DNA of 64,000 nt. Origin: Fidelibacterota bacterium. Lineage in GTDB: Bacteria > Fidelibacterota > Marinisomatia > Marinisomatales > Marinisomataceae. The notes beneath the pieces are model-generated. The model did not search any database. It saw nothing but the letters and a program-made list of their open reading frames with translations, and was not told the origin of the DNA. Positions within the stretch are counted from its first letter, which is position 1, and each line of letters begins with the position of its first letter. Positions 1 through 8,920 of the stretch are shown piece by piece. The stretch lies in contig BPEH01000002.1 of the NCBI GenBank assembly GCA_019654715.1, positions 1 to 64,000 of the forward strand, given 5' to 3'. The position numbers were made by a program, and so were the translations under genes.

Positions 1-251
1 ACCTTGTTAACCTTGTTAACCTTGATAGAAGCTATGCTAGGAGAGTGAAGAGGAAAAATTCTTTCAACACCTATACCATTAGAAACTTTTCTGACGGTAA
101 TTGTTTCCCCAACACCAGAACCTTTTCTTGCAATTACTGTACCTTTAAAAAGCTGTTGACGAACTTTCTGTCCTTCTTTTACATTGACGTTGATTGATAA
201 TATATCGCCAGGTTTAAAGTCTGGAATTTTTTTTGAATTTTCTTTACTCAT
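1..251 (-). CDS. rplS: 50S ribosomal protein L19, C-terminus cut by window edge
   Basis: L19 sits at the 30S-50S interface. The visible N-terminal part (about 83 residues) shows the family core: [19 protein letters not shown], the stretch [20 protein letters not shown], and the hallmark [18 protein letters not shown]. The ATG at 251 overlaps the trmD stop as ATGA, so the two are translationally coupled at the end of the rpsP-khpA-trmD-rplS run. The last visible residues read NKVNKV from a short direct repeat, where the family normally continues with a basic GKVRRAKL-like stretch. This may be an artefact at the edge of the assembled sequence. Confidence 0.93.
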   Translation of the reverse strand, partial: MSKENSKKIPDFKPGDILSINVNVKEGQKVRQQLFKGTVIARKGSGVGETITVRKVSNGIGVERIFPLHSPSIASIKVNKVNK

Positions 252-946
252 TTCTTTTTTTCTTTATATTTCTTCCAAAGATCAGGTCTTTTATCTTTAG
301 TTATCTCAATTTTCTTATTTTTTTTCCACTCTTCAATCAACTGATGATTCCCAGATAACAGCACATCAGGCACTTTTAACCCATCAATCTCATTTGGTCG
401 CGTAAAATAAGGAGCATCAAGTAAATCGTCAACAAAAGAATCTGTCATTGCCGAATTTAAATCATTAAGAACTCCTGGTACTAATCTGATAATTGAATCA
501 AAAACTATCATAGAAGAAAGTTCTCCATTTGAAATAACATAGTCTCCTATTGAAATTTCAGAATCAACGTATTTATCAATTACTCTCTGATCTATACCCT
601 TGTAATGACCGCATATAAAAATCAATGAATTTTCTTTACTTAAATTTTCAGAAACTGAATGATTTAGAATTTCACCTTTTGGAGAAGGAAAGATTATCTT
701 AGGTTTATGAGAAGATTTATCAATACAATGTTCTATAGCCTTAAACAAAGGCTCACACATCATAATCATTCCACTTCCTCCACCATAAGGTTCATCATCA
801 ATTTGTTTATATTCATTGTTTGAGAAATCTCTAAGATTAATAACATCAATATTAACCAAATTTTTCTTTATCCCTTGGTTTGAGATATTATTTTTAACTA
901 GAGTTTCAACTAGTTCTGGAAAAGGGGTAATAAAATAGATATTCAT
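248..946 (-). CDS. trmD: tRNA (guanine-N1)-methyltransferase TrmD
   Basis: TrmD methylates G37 of tRNAs with S-adenosylmethionine, which prevents +1 frameshifting. Its length (about 232 residues) is normal. The SPOUT trefoil-knot motifs are present: [15 protein letters not shown], then [16 protein letters not shown] and the RLVPGVL segment; [10 protein letters not shown] near residue 52 matches the conserved DD.PYGGG loop. I start it at the ATG at 946 ([12 protein letters not shown]) rather than the TTG two codons upstream. It lies 18 nt after khpA. rimM, which usually lies between the KH gene and trmD, is absent here. Confidence 0.95.
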   Translation of the reverse strand: MNIYFITPFPELVETLVKNNISNQGIKKNLVNIDVINLRDFSNNEYKQIDDEPYGGGSGMIMMCEPLFKAIEHCIDKSSHKPKIIFPSPKGEILNHSVSENLSKENSLIFICGHYKGIDQRVIDKYVDSEISIGDYVISNGELSSMIVFDSIIRLVPGVLNDLNSAMTDSFVDDLLDAPYFTRPNEIDGLKVPDVLLSGNHQLIEEWKKNKKIEITKDKRPDLWKKYKEKKK

Positions 947-964
947 TATCAATAACCTAAAAAT

Positions 965-1204
965 TTATTCAACTACATCAAGTCTTGCTTTTTTACCACC
1001 TTTTTTGGCATTAATAGCAAATAATATTGTTCTGATTGCAGAAATATTTCTTCCACTTTTTCCAATAACTTTACCAAAATCATCTTTAGAAACTTTTAGT
1101 TCAAGAATTATTTGATTTTCTGTCTCAACCTCTTTGATATCAACTTCTTCAGGACTATCCACTAATTCGCTAACAATTGCCTTAATAAGATCCGTCAATT
1201 CCAT
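965..1204 (-). CDS. khpA: KH-domain RNA-binding protein KhpA (YlqC family)
   Basis: This small RNA-binding protein of about 79 residues is a single KH domain. The GxxG loop is visible as GKVIGKSGRNISAIRTIL near residues 45-62. Proteins of this family usually sit between rpsP and trmD, as here, and act in RNA binding and cell-shape or ribosome-associated control. A perfect AGGAGG at 1209-1214 lies 1 nt before a first ATG (1207) and 4 nt before a second (1204). The second Met (MELTDLI) therefore has the more usable spacing. Confidence 0.9.
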   Translation of the reverse strand: MELTDLIKAIVSELVDSPEEVDIKEVETENQIILELKVSKDDFGKVIGKSGRNISAIRTILFAINAKKGGKKARLDVVE

Positions 1205-1236
1205 CATACCTCCTTATTATAATATCAAATCTTTAG

Positions 1237-1755
1237 TTAAGATTTTTCTTCAGCTGGAGCTTCTTCTTTTGCTGGTTCTTCAGCTGGAGCTTCTTCTACG
1301 GAGCTTCTTCGTGTCTCGGGAGCTTCTTCTTTTGCTGGTTCTTCAGCTGGAGCTTCTTCTTTTGCTGGTTCTTCAGCTGGAGCTTCTTCTGGTTCTTCAG
1401 CTGGAGTTCTTCGCTGGAGCTTCTTCTACCGGAGCTTCTTCTTCCCAGCTGGAGCTTCTTCTGGAGCTTCTTCGCTGGTTCTTCAGCGGGAGCTTCTTCT
1501 GGTTCTTCAGCTGGAGTTCTTCGCGGGGTTCTTCAGCTGGAGCTTCTTCTTTTGCTGGTTCTTCAGCTGGAGCTTCTTTTTGCTGAGCTTCTTCCGGAGC
1601 TTCTTCTTTTGCTGGTTCTTCAGCTGGAGCTTCCTTTCTACGGTTTTTGGAGCTTCTTCTTTTGCTGGTTCTTCAGCTGGAGCTTCTTCCCCTTTTGCTG
1701 GTTCTTCAGCTGGAGCTTTCTTCTTTTGCTGGTTCTTCAGCTGGAGCTTCTTCTA
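1237..1755 (-). repeat. 30-bp tandem repeat encoding an EEAPAEEPAK-type acidic tail
   Basis: About 14 degenerate copies of a 30-nt unit lie directly downstream of the intact S16 frame. Each full unit encodes the decapeptide EEAPAEEPAK on the minus strand. Several copies are shortened or carry indels, so the frame drifts. The last copy reads APAEEKS followed by TAA at 1237-1239, in the correct frame for an extended S16 tail. The perfect copies at 1321-1380 are identical, which suggests slippage or unequal recombination. The plus strand is also open across the block, but it encodes only FAGSSAGASS-type low-complexity sequence and is a shadow. Confidence 0.85.
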
Positions 1756-2161
1756 CAAGTTTTTTAGAATCTTTTTCTTCTTTTTTCTTAATCTTTCTAT
1801 CGAGTCTAGCTTTTTTTCTATTTTTAACAACTTCATCTCTTTCTTCTTTCCATTTCTTAAGAGCTTTTTCTATTTCACTTTCAGAAAGTCCTTGTTTAAT
1901 TAGATGCCATTTATAAGCAAGACCAGATCTCTTCATAAGCTTATTAACAGGATCTGACACTTGTGCCCCTTCTTTCAACCAATCAATTATTCTATCTTCA
2001 TTAAAATTGAAGTTAGATTCTTTATCAGCTTTGATCGGATCATACCAACCTAACTGTTCAATAGGTGCACCATCTCTTCTTTTTCTAGAATCAATAACGA
2101 CCAACCTATAGAAAGGTCTATTTCTTCTTCCAATTCTTTTAAATCTAATTTTAGTTGCCAT
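1706..2161 (-). CDS. rpsP: 30S ribosomal protein S16 with acidic C-terminal extension
   Basis: The S16 core is at residues 1-80: MATKIRFKRIGRRNRPFYRL, DSRKRRDGAPIEQLGWYDP and DWLKEGAQVSDPVNKLMKRS. It is followed by a Lys/Arg/Glu-rich helical stretch and then the start of the repetitive tail EEAPAEEPAKEE. The family is normally 80-100 residues, though S16 of FCB-group bacteria often carries a tail. The open frame stops at 1706 inside the repeat, probably through an indel. The likely natural end is the TAA at 1237, which would give a protein of about 300 residues. It heads the rpsP-khpA-trmD-rplS run. Confidence 0.93.
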   Translation of the reverse strand: MATKIRFKRIGRRNRPFYRLVVIDSRKRRDGAPIEQLGWYDPIKADKESNFNFNEDRIIDWLKEGAQVSDPVNKLMKRSGLAYKWHLIKQGLSESEIEKALKKWKEERDEVVKNRKKARLDRKIKKKEEKDSKKLVEEAPAEEPAKEESSS

Positions 2162-2239
2162 ATTTATTATCTTTCCATTCTCTTTTAATGAATTAAAACA
2201 GGCGTAATTTGTGGAAAAGGATTGAATAGTCCAAATAAT

Positions 2240-4311
2240 TTATTTTTCAGCAAAATCAATCGAAATTACTTTTGAAATGCCTTTTCTTTCCGAAGTAACC
2301 CCATAAATACAATCAGTTGATTCCATAGTTAATTTATTGTGAGTTACCATTATAAACTGAGTATTCTTGCTATAATCCTTTATGACCTTAGTAAATTTAT
2401 TAACATTTATATCGTCAAGAGGAGCATCTATCTCATCTAAAATACAAAAAGGACTTGGTTTATATTGATATATCGCAAAAAGAAGCGCAATTGCTGTTAA
2501 AGATTTTTCTCCAGCAGACAGCATCCTTAATGAACTATTTTTCTTACCTGGAGGCTGTGCAAAGATTGTTATTTCAGAATTCAATGGATCATCAGTATCG
2601 CTCAAGGCAATTGTTCCTTTTCCTCCTAGAAAGAATGTCTCAAACATTATTTCAAAATTATTTTTAATCTTATTAAAAGTATCGGAAAATTGTTTTTTTG
2701 CCACATTATCAATTTTCTTAATTGCATCTTTCAAATTTGCTTCTGATTCTACTAAATCACTTCTTTGAGACTTTAATAATTGTAGTCTAGTATTTTGTTC
2801 GTTATACTCATCGGATACTGCCCAGTTAATTGGACCAATAGTTTCAATACTTCTTTTTGTCTTTTCTACATTATATGATATATCAGATAGATTATAATTC
2901 TTAATTGATTTAAGCTTAATATTCTCTCCAAATTTATCTATAATTTGCTCTTTAATTTGATCTATCCTTATCTTCGATTCTGCAATCTTCATTTCTGCAT
3001 TCTTTATATCATACAATATGTCGTCTTTTTTGAATCTTTCTGAATCCATCTTTGCACGAATTGACTCCATTTTTATAAAAGCATTATTCACATCAGTTTC
3101 TTTGCTTTTTATATCTGATTTTCCAATATCAATCTTTTGCTGAGTATCTTTAATTGAATCATTTAGTTTGTTGAAGTTGAATTCTTTACTACTTTTATAT
3201 TCTTGAATTTTATTTTTATAGTCTTCAATACTCTTTTTCAATTTCTCATATTTCTTTTTCGGTACCTATAACAGTTTTTCCACAATCATCACATTCCGAA
3301 ATAATTTTCATATAATCTTTGTCAAACTGATTTAATTGATTAATCTTTTTTTGAAGCTCACCTTCAAGAACATCTATCCCTTTTGAAGACTCAGTGTTTT
3401 TCTTCTGAACATCTTTGAGAAGTTTCTCAGTTAATTGATCAACCTTTTTTTGAGTCTTGTCTAATTCTTCTTTTTTATGTAAATAATTGTCCTTAGCGGT
3501 AGAAAAATCCAAATTTTCTGATTTCTGTTTTGAAGAATTTTTATCTAGCAACTTATTCTTCTTTTTAAGAAAAGATTCTAATGGCTTGGTTTCTTTTTCT
3601 AAATCGCTAATCCTTGCTTGAGCTAATTCTATTTCTAGTTTTTGTAATTTTTCACTTAATTTCTCATGTCTATTAAACCTCTTCAACTGCAATTGAAGAT
3701 TTTTAACCTGCATTTCTATTTCAATAATAATATCATCGATTCTTTCCCAAATCTCTATTATTGAGTTCAAATTTTTTCAAAGTTGAACGTCTTTGAGATT
3801 TATACTTATTTACCCCTGCAGCTTCCTCAAACATTATTCTTCTACTATGATCTTTATTTGATAGAATCTGCTCAATCATATTGAGCTCTATTACAGAATA
3901 AGCATCGGAACTCATACCTGTATCAACAAAAAGGTTATATATGTCTTTTAATCTGCATGAATTTTTATTAATAAAATATTCACTTTCTCCACTACGATAT
4001 AATTTTCTTCCGACTTCCACTTGATTATATTCTAAAGGAAGAAGTCCTTTATCATTTTCAACAGTTAAATACACTTCACAAAAACCTAGAGGCTTGACCC
4101 TAGATGTACCATTGAAAATCAGATCCTCCATTTTAGAGCTTCTCAATCTAGATGTTCTTTGTTCGCCAAGAACCCATCGTATTGCATCAACAATGTTTGT
4201 TTTACCACAACCATTTGGACCAACAATACCAGTAATACCATCATTAAAAACAACAGTTTGCTTTTTTGCGAAAGATTTAAAACCAAAGACTTCTAATTTT
4301 GAAATATGCAT
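2240..4311 (-). CDS. smc: SMC-family ATPase, short form without a visible hinge, central CxxC hook-like motif
   Basis: The ABC head is clearly SMC. The N-terminal part (MHISKLEVFGFKSFAKKQ) has Walker A GPNGCGKT at residues 31-38 and DAIRWVLGEQ; the C-terminal part has signature LSAGEKSLTAIALLFAIYQY and Walker B FCILDEIDAPLDD. Two single-base shifts interrupt the frame, an extra G near 3748 and a lost A near 3253; correcting them gives one protein of about 690 residues. Normal bacterial SMC has about 1150-1200 residues with a 150-residue hinge. No hinge is recognisable here. Arms of about 165 residues flank ISECDDCGKTVIGTEKE (Cys codons 3291-3293 and 3282-3284), almost exactly at mid-protein. 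That resembles the CxxCG(R/K) zinc hook of Rad50. The ATG at 4311 lies 5 nt after the HIT stop. The alternative is a collapsed assembly of a full-length smc. Confidence 0.88.
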
Positions 4312-4316
4312 AATAT

Positions 4317-4661
4317 TTATCCTGGAGGCCAACTCATTTTTCTTCCCCCCGATTAAGTGAAGGTGTATATGATAAACGGTCTGACCACCATCATCTTACA
4401 ATTAAAAACAGTTCTATAGCCTGTTTTATCAATATTAAATTGTTTTGCAAGATCTTTTGCAATCTCTATCATTCTACTAACGGTATTAGCATCTTCTTCT
4501 ATTAAATCATTTAAGGTTGGTATACATTTTTTAGGTATAATTAATAAGTGTACTGGTGCTACAGGATTGACATCTTTAATTGCAATTACCAAATCATCTT
4601 CATAAACAATCTCAGAAGGAATTTCTCTATCAATAATTTTTTGAAAAACTGTTTTACTCAT
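4317..4661 (-). CDS. HIT-family nucleotide-binding protein (two homopolymer frameshifts)
   Basis: This is a histidine-triad hydrolase of the Hint/PKCI branch, acting on nucleoside phosphoramidates or similar substrates. The N-terminus MSKTVFQKIIDREIPSEIVY, the DDLVIAIKDVNPVAPVHLLI stretch and PKKCIPTLNDL are typical. The frame breaks near 4395. Restoring it gives [20 protein letters not shown] and then SWPPG, which contains the catalytic HxHLHL triad and the standard family C-terminus. A second shift lies in the G-run near 4350. The restored length is about 114 residues, normal for the family. It overlaps the rsmE end by 8 nt and precedes smc by 5 nt. Confidence 0.88.
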
Positions 4662-5379
4662 ATTGTGCCATTAATTCATTCAAAACTGATAAAATAGATA
4701 TAACCGCTGTCTCAGTTCTTAGAATAGTATTACCAAGGTTAACTTTAAGAAATTTCTTATCATAAATGAACTTTTTTTCTTCATCTGAAAAATCTCCTTC
4801 AGGCCCAATTAAAACGGAAATTTTTTTCTTATCATCATTTGCTTTAAAAATTTCATCCTTAAAATCACTTAATCTTCTATTAGATTCAATAAAACAAACA
4901 ATATTGATAGCATCACGACTATACCAATCTGATAAAGAAGAAACAGGATTGATTTTTGGGAAAATACTTCTCATGGATTGTTTACCAGCAGACTGGGAAA
5001 TTGAATTTAATCTTTCAATGGAAGGATTAGACTTTACTGATCTATCTAGAGATAATGGTGTGATTTCTTTTACGCCACATTCAACAGATTTTTCCACTGC
5101 AATTTTGATTCTGGAATTCTTTATAATAGGTAAACCAAGGTGTATATAATGATTTGATTCATTTTTATTTTTATAACTTTCCAAGATCTCTCCCGAAGCA
5201 ATTCCATTGTCAAATGAATTAATCAAAACAGAATATGATGTTCCATCTCCATCGGTAAGCCAAATCTTCGAGTTAACTTTTAAACGCATAACATTTATTA
5301 AATGATGCGATTCATTATGATTTAAACAGAAATTATTTCTTTGAATATTCTTTTTATCTATAAAGAAAAAATTACTCAC
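4654..5379 (-). CDS. rsmE: 16S rRNA (uracil-1498-N3)-methyltransferase RsmE
   Basis: RsmE is a SPOUT methyltransferase that modifies U1498 of 16S rRNA. The visible family motifs are the N-terminal PUA-like part with HHLINVMRLKVNSKIWLTDG, then KSVECGVKEITPLSLDRSV, ISQSAGKQSMRSIFP, and the SAM-binding knot VLIGPEGDFSDEE followed by VNLGNTILRTETAV. The GTG at 5379 (MSNFFFIDKK) is preferred. It overlaps the preceding gene's stop as GTGAGTAA and gives the usual length of about 241 residues. Confidence 0.92.
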   Translation of the reverse strand: MSNFFFIDKKNIQRNNFCLNHNESHHLINVMRLKVNSKIWLTDGDGTSYSVLINSFDNGIASGEILESYKNKNESNHYIHLGLPIIKNSRIKIAVEKSVECGVKEITPLSLDRSVKSNPSIERLNSISQSAGKQSMRSIFPKINPVSSLSDWYSRDAINIVCFIESNRRLSDFKDEIFKANDDKKKISVLIGPEGDFSDEEKKFIYDKKFLKVNLGNTILRTETAVISILSVLNELMAQYE

Positions 5380-5953
5380 GACCAAGTCTATACTGTAGGT
5401 AAAGAAATCCTCCACCGAAATCTTCTTGATCATGAATTGGTTCCTCTACCTGCAAATGATCATAAGCTATACCAAATGAGAATCCAGAAGCTCTATCTGT
5501 CTGAAGGGTAACACCAAAACCAATGGAAGCACCAAGATTAACTTGTGTAGGTGCACCAGACCATTTATCAGAGAAACTACCGGCATCTTCATCACCATCA
5601 ATTGTTACAAATGGACCAAAAGATAATAATAGAAATGGTTGGAAATTATTTGCAATCTTGTCTTTAAATGGATAGTAGTTAAGCCTAAGATACATAGGAA
5701 GTATTAAGATGCTTTTTTCGCCAGATACATCGTACTGATTATAGAATGGATCATATACTGGATATTCATCAGTGCGAATATCATAGAATCTGAGATCAGC
5801 ACCAACTGATAAATCTGGTTTTACAAATCTTTGATATTCATATGATAAACCATAAGCATTATTTGCAAAAAGAAAATTAAGATTATGATTCTTCTCTTGG
5901 GAAAATATGGTAGATAACATTAGTAAAGTTATATATATATATTTATTGTTCAT
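5372..5953 (-). CDS. Secreted outer-membrane beta-barrel-like protein, unknown function
   Basis: The protein has about 193 residues. It begins with a signal peptide (MNNKYIYITLLMLSTIFSQ, cleavage before Gln likely) and continues with alternating polar and aromatic strands: LSYEYQRFVKPDLSVGADLR, PMYLRLNYYPF, LNLGASIGFGVTL-type stretches, ending LYLQYRLGRE. The pattern and the aromatic C-terminal strand fit an 8-stranded outer-membrane barrel of the OmpW/OprF N-domain kind. No catalytic motif is visible. The ATG at 5953 lies inside the end of the upstream small gene (11-nt overlap). I do not recognise a named family. Confidence 0.7.
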   Translation of the reverse strand: MNNKYIYITLLMLSTIFSQEKNHNLNFLFANNAYGLSYEYQRFVKPDLSVGADLRFYDIRTDEYPVYDPFYNQYDVSGEKSILILPMYLRLNYYPFKDKIANNFQPFLLLSFGPFVTIDGDEDAGSFSDKWSGAPTQVNLGASIGFGVTLQTDRASGFSFGIAYDHLQVEEPIHDQEDFGGGFLYLQYRLGRE

Positions 5954-6122
5954 CCAAATCCTCAAAATCTGCATCACGCACTTTGTCATAATTAACTTTA
6001 GTTATTTTCTTATCTGATACTATTTTATTCTTAGAAGATTTTGATAGATAAGACTTAAATCTTCTATAAAAAAGTATTAATAAAAAAGTTAATAATAAAA
6101 GAGGTAAAAGAGGAATTTTCAT
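5943..6122 (-). CDS. Small single-pass membrane protein, 59 residues, unknown function
   Basis: This short frame runs from the ATG at 6122 to the TAA at 5943. It starts MKIPLLPLLLLTFLLILFY, one hydrophobic helix, followed by basic RRFKSYLSKSSKNKIVSDKK and an acidic end VRDADFEDLDEQ. It fits tightly between the deoxynucleoside kinase (10 nt away) and the outer-membrane protein (11-nt overlap). That spacing and the sensible topology support a real gene. The function is unknown. Confidence 0.6.
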   Translation of the reverse strand: MKIPLLPLLLLTFLLILFYRRFKSYLSKSSKNKIVSDKKITKVNYDKVRDADFEDLDEQ

Positions 6123-6132
6123 TTCTATTTAT

Positions 6133-6769
6133 TTAAGCTGGATTAAAATACTTGGGTTTCCCTTTTATAGGTTTTTGAATAATATCTAATAATTCCTTCA
6201 AATCTTCCACATTTTCCACAAAATCAATATTATTAGTATTAATAATTAATAAAGGGGTATCTTCATAATTAACAAAAAATTCTTGATATTTTTGATTGAC
6301 TACATCGATATAATCAAATGTTACATCCTTTTCAAATTCTCTACCACGTTTTTTGATATTTTTCATTAATCTAGAGGTATCAGCTTGCAAGTAAACAACA
6401 AGATCAGGTTTGACAACATCTTTTTCAAGAATATCCGCAACATGACCATACAACTCATCTTCAGCTTGAGATTTTAGTGTAAAACTTGCAAATAAACGAT
6501 CTTTCTCAAACATATAATCGGTAACAACTCCTTTTTGGAGCGCATTTAGCTGTCTAATCTCTTTTTGTTGCTGTTGATATCTCTGCAATAAGAAAAAAAC
6601 TTGAGTTTGAAAAGCATTTGCATCAGGATCATCATAAAAACCTTCTAGAAAAGGATTTCTTTGAATTCTCCAATACTTTTCTTGTGTTTAATTTATCAGC
6701 AATGATTTCCGCTAAACTTGTTTTTCCAACTCCGATTGGTCCTTCAATTGCTATATACGATTCTATCAT
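6133..6769 (-). CDS. Deoxynucleoside kinase family protein (one frameshift)
   Basis: This protein phosphorylates deoxyadenosine, deoxycytidine or deoxyguanosine for dNTP salvage. The N-terminus MIESYIAIEGPIGVGKTSLA carries the P-loop. The middle part keeps the family DR(L/F) region (EKDRLFASFTL), the LVVYLQADTSRLMKNIKKRG substrate/lid segment and ENVEDLKELLDII. A single-base shift near 6670 separates the P-loop part from the rest. The restored length is about 212 residues, normal for dGK/dAK-type kinases. Its ATG overlaps the folK stop (ATGA), a pairing I know from other FCB genomes. The exact nucleoside preference cannot be read. Confidence 0.85.
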
Positions 6770-7272
6770 GCGTTTTTTTCGATTAAATGTTTAGACACTC
6801 TTGAAGTATCAGGACAATTCTTCAATAAATCAACAATCTTATAGTTTGTGCCAGGAAAAATTTCTTCGGGAATCAATTCAGCCAAAGGAATTAAGACAAA
6901 TTTACGCAATAATGCATGCGGATGGGGAATTGTAAGTTCTTCTGTCTCAATAAAAGAGTCACCAAATAAAACTATATCAATATCAATGGTTCTAGGTTGG
7001 TTTTTCTTTCTAGGTAATGTTCTACCTAACATTTTTTCTATATCATGAATCTTATCTAAAAACTGGAATGGAGAAAAAGTTGTATCAAGCTCCACAACAA
7101 TATTAATGAAAATAGGTTGATCCTTATTATAAAGGGGGTCTGAAGTGTAGAAGGAAGATGTTCTTATATTTTTATTTTCTACATGTGAACCTAGCATCGC
7201 AATAGAAGAGGCGATATTTGATTCTTTATCACCAAGATTAGATCCAATGGATAAATAAACTTTTTCGTTCAC
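6766..7272 (-). CDS. folK: 2-amino-4-hydroxy-6-hydroxymethyldihydropteridine pyrophosphokinase (HPPK)
   Basis: FolK transfers pyrophosphate from ATP to hydroxymethyl-dihydropterin in folate synthesis. SIGSNLGDKESNI near the N-terminus, then SSFYTSDPLYNKDQP, the metal/ATP segment PRTIDIDIVLFGD and the closing HPHALLRKFVLIPLAEL are all diagnostic. It has 168 residues, a normal length. The start is a GTG at 7272 that shares one base with the groEL stop (TAGTG). Confidence 0.95.
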   Translation of the reverse strand: MNEKVYLSIGSNLGDKESNIASSIAMLGSHVENKNIRTSSFYTSDPLYNKDQPIFINIVVELDTTFSPFQFLDKIHDIEKMLGRTLPRKKNQPRTIDIDIVLFGDSFIETEELTIPHPHALLRKFVLIPLAELIPEEIFPGTNYKIVDLLKNCPDTSRVSKHLIEKNA

Positions 7273-8910
7273 TACATCATGCCGCCCATGCCGCCCATAC
7301 CCATATCAGGCGCCCCGCCGGCAGGCATTGGTGTATCTGGTTCAGGTTTTTCAGTAATTGCTGCCTCTGTAGTCAAAAGCAACCAGAAATTGATGCGGCA
7401 TTTTCAACCGCAACCCTTGCAACTTTTGCAGGATCAATAATTCCAGCTTTAAACATATTAACATATTTCTCATCTCTGGCATCAAATCCAAAATCATCTT
7501 TCCCTTCAAGAACTTTTTGAACTATAATAGATGATTCAAGTCCAGCATTTTCACAAATTTGTCTAATTGGACCTTCCAAAGCACGTTTCATGATATCAAC
7601 TCCAACTTTTTCGCTGGCCGTTGCTTTTATACTATCAAGTTGTAGACTTGCCCTTAACAAAGCACTCCGCCTCCAGCAACAATACCTTCTTCAACAGCAG
7701 CTCTAGTAGCATGTAATGCATCGTCAACCCTTGCTTTCTTTTCTTTTATTTCAACTTCGGTAGCTGCACCAACATTTAATACGGCAACACCACCAGATAA
7801 TTTTGCAAGTCTTTCTTGTAGTTTTTCTTTATCATAGTCAGAAGTTGTTTTTTCAATCTGAACTCTAATTTCATTAACTCTAGCTTTAATAGCATTCTTT
7901 CCTCCACTACCATTCACAAGAGTTGTATTGTCTTTATCGCTAACGACTTTCTTACAAGATCCTAAATATTCTAGTGTAGCATTTTCTAGTTTATATCCTT
8001 GTTCTTCAGAGATAACAGTTGCTCCAGTTAGAATAGCAATATCTTCGAGCATTGCTTTTCTTCTATCACCAAAACCAGGAGCTTTAACTGCGAGCACTTT
8101 AAATGTTCCTCTTAATTTATTTACAACTAGAGTTGCAAGTGCTTCTCCTTCAATATCTTCTGCAATAATAAGAATAGGTTTACCAGCTTGAACAACTTTT
8201 TCAAGTAATGGTAATAAATCTTTCATATTACTAATCTTTTTATCATGAACTAAAACATATGGATCCTCTAAATCGGCTTCCATTGAGTCAGAATTAGTCA
8301 CAAAATATGGAGAAAGATATCCTCTATCAAATTGCATACCTTCTACAAATTCAAGGTACGTTTCAGCGGTCTTAGATTCTTCAACTGTAATTACGCCATC
8401 TTTTCCTACTTTGTCCATTGCTTCAGCAATTTTTGATCCAATTTCTTGATCATCATTAGCTGAAATAGTAGCAACTTGTGCAATTTGATTTGAGTCAGGA
8501 ATATCTTTTGATATTTTTGAAAGAAATTCAATTACATTATTTTTTGCTAAATCAATGCCTTTTTTAATTTCCATTGGATTAGCACCAGCTGTAACATTTT
8601 TTAATCCCTCAGCAATAATAGATTGGGCCAAAACTGTAGCAGTAGTTGTACCGTCTCCAGCAATATCAGAAGTTTTTGAAGCAACTTCCCTTAACATTTG
8701 TGCACCAACATTTTCGAGTTGGTCTTCTAAATCAATTTCTTTTGCAACTGTTACACCATCTTTGGTAATAGTAGGTGAACCAAATTTTTTCTCAATAACG
8801 ACATTTCGCCCTTTAGGTCCTAAAGTAACCCTAACAGCATTTGCCAATTTATCTACACCTTTTTTTAATGTTGCACGTGCTTTTATATCATATGCGATTT
8901 CTTTAGACAT
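7272..8910 (-). CDS. groL: Chaperonin GroEL (two frameshifts)
   Basis: This is the 60-kDa chaperonin ring subunit. The protein is canonical: [40 protein letters not shown], the ATP-binding [14 protein letters not shown], and the GG[M]-rich C-terminal tail [10 protein letters not shown] ending at 7272. Two indels split the frame, near 7655 (GIVAGGGV then [10 protein letters not shown]) and near 7375 (NAASISG then [15 protein letters not shown]). They lie in otherwise perfectly conserved segments, so they are most likely sequence errors. AAGGAGG stands just upstream of the ATG at 8910. The gene follows groES by 10 nt. Confidence 0.95.
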
Positions 8911-8920
8911 TTAATCCTCC

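Noticed and set aside
1237-1755. CRISPR-like array
   Set aside because: Units are contiguous 30-bp tandem copies without unique spacers, they are protein-coding, and no cas genes are present.
1134-1916. Long plus-strand open frames across the S16 tail repeat (Leu/Ser/Gly/Ala-rich)
   Set aside because: They are the antisense reading of a 30-bp repeat whose minus-strand frame encodes the acidic tail. There is no start context and no family similarity.
4317-4661. HIT protein lacking its catalytic triad
   Set aside because: The triad HxHLHL and the WPPG end appear in the next frame after a single indel, so the loss is apparent only.
7272-8910. Two separate genes in the GroEL region
   Set aside because: The pieces join seamlessly across conserved GroEL sequence, so it is one gene with two indels.
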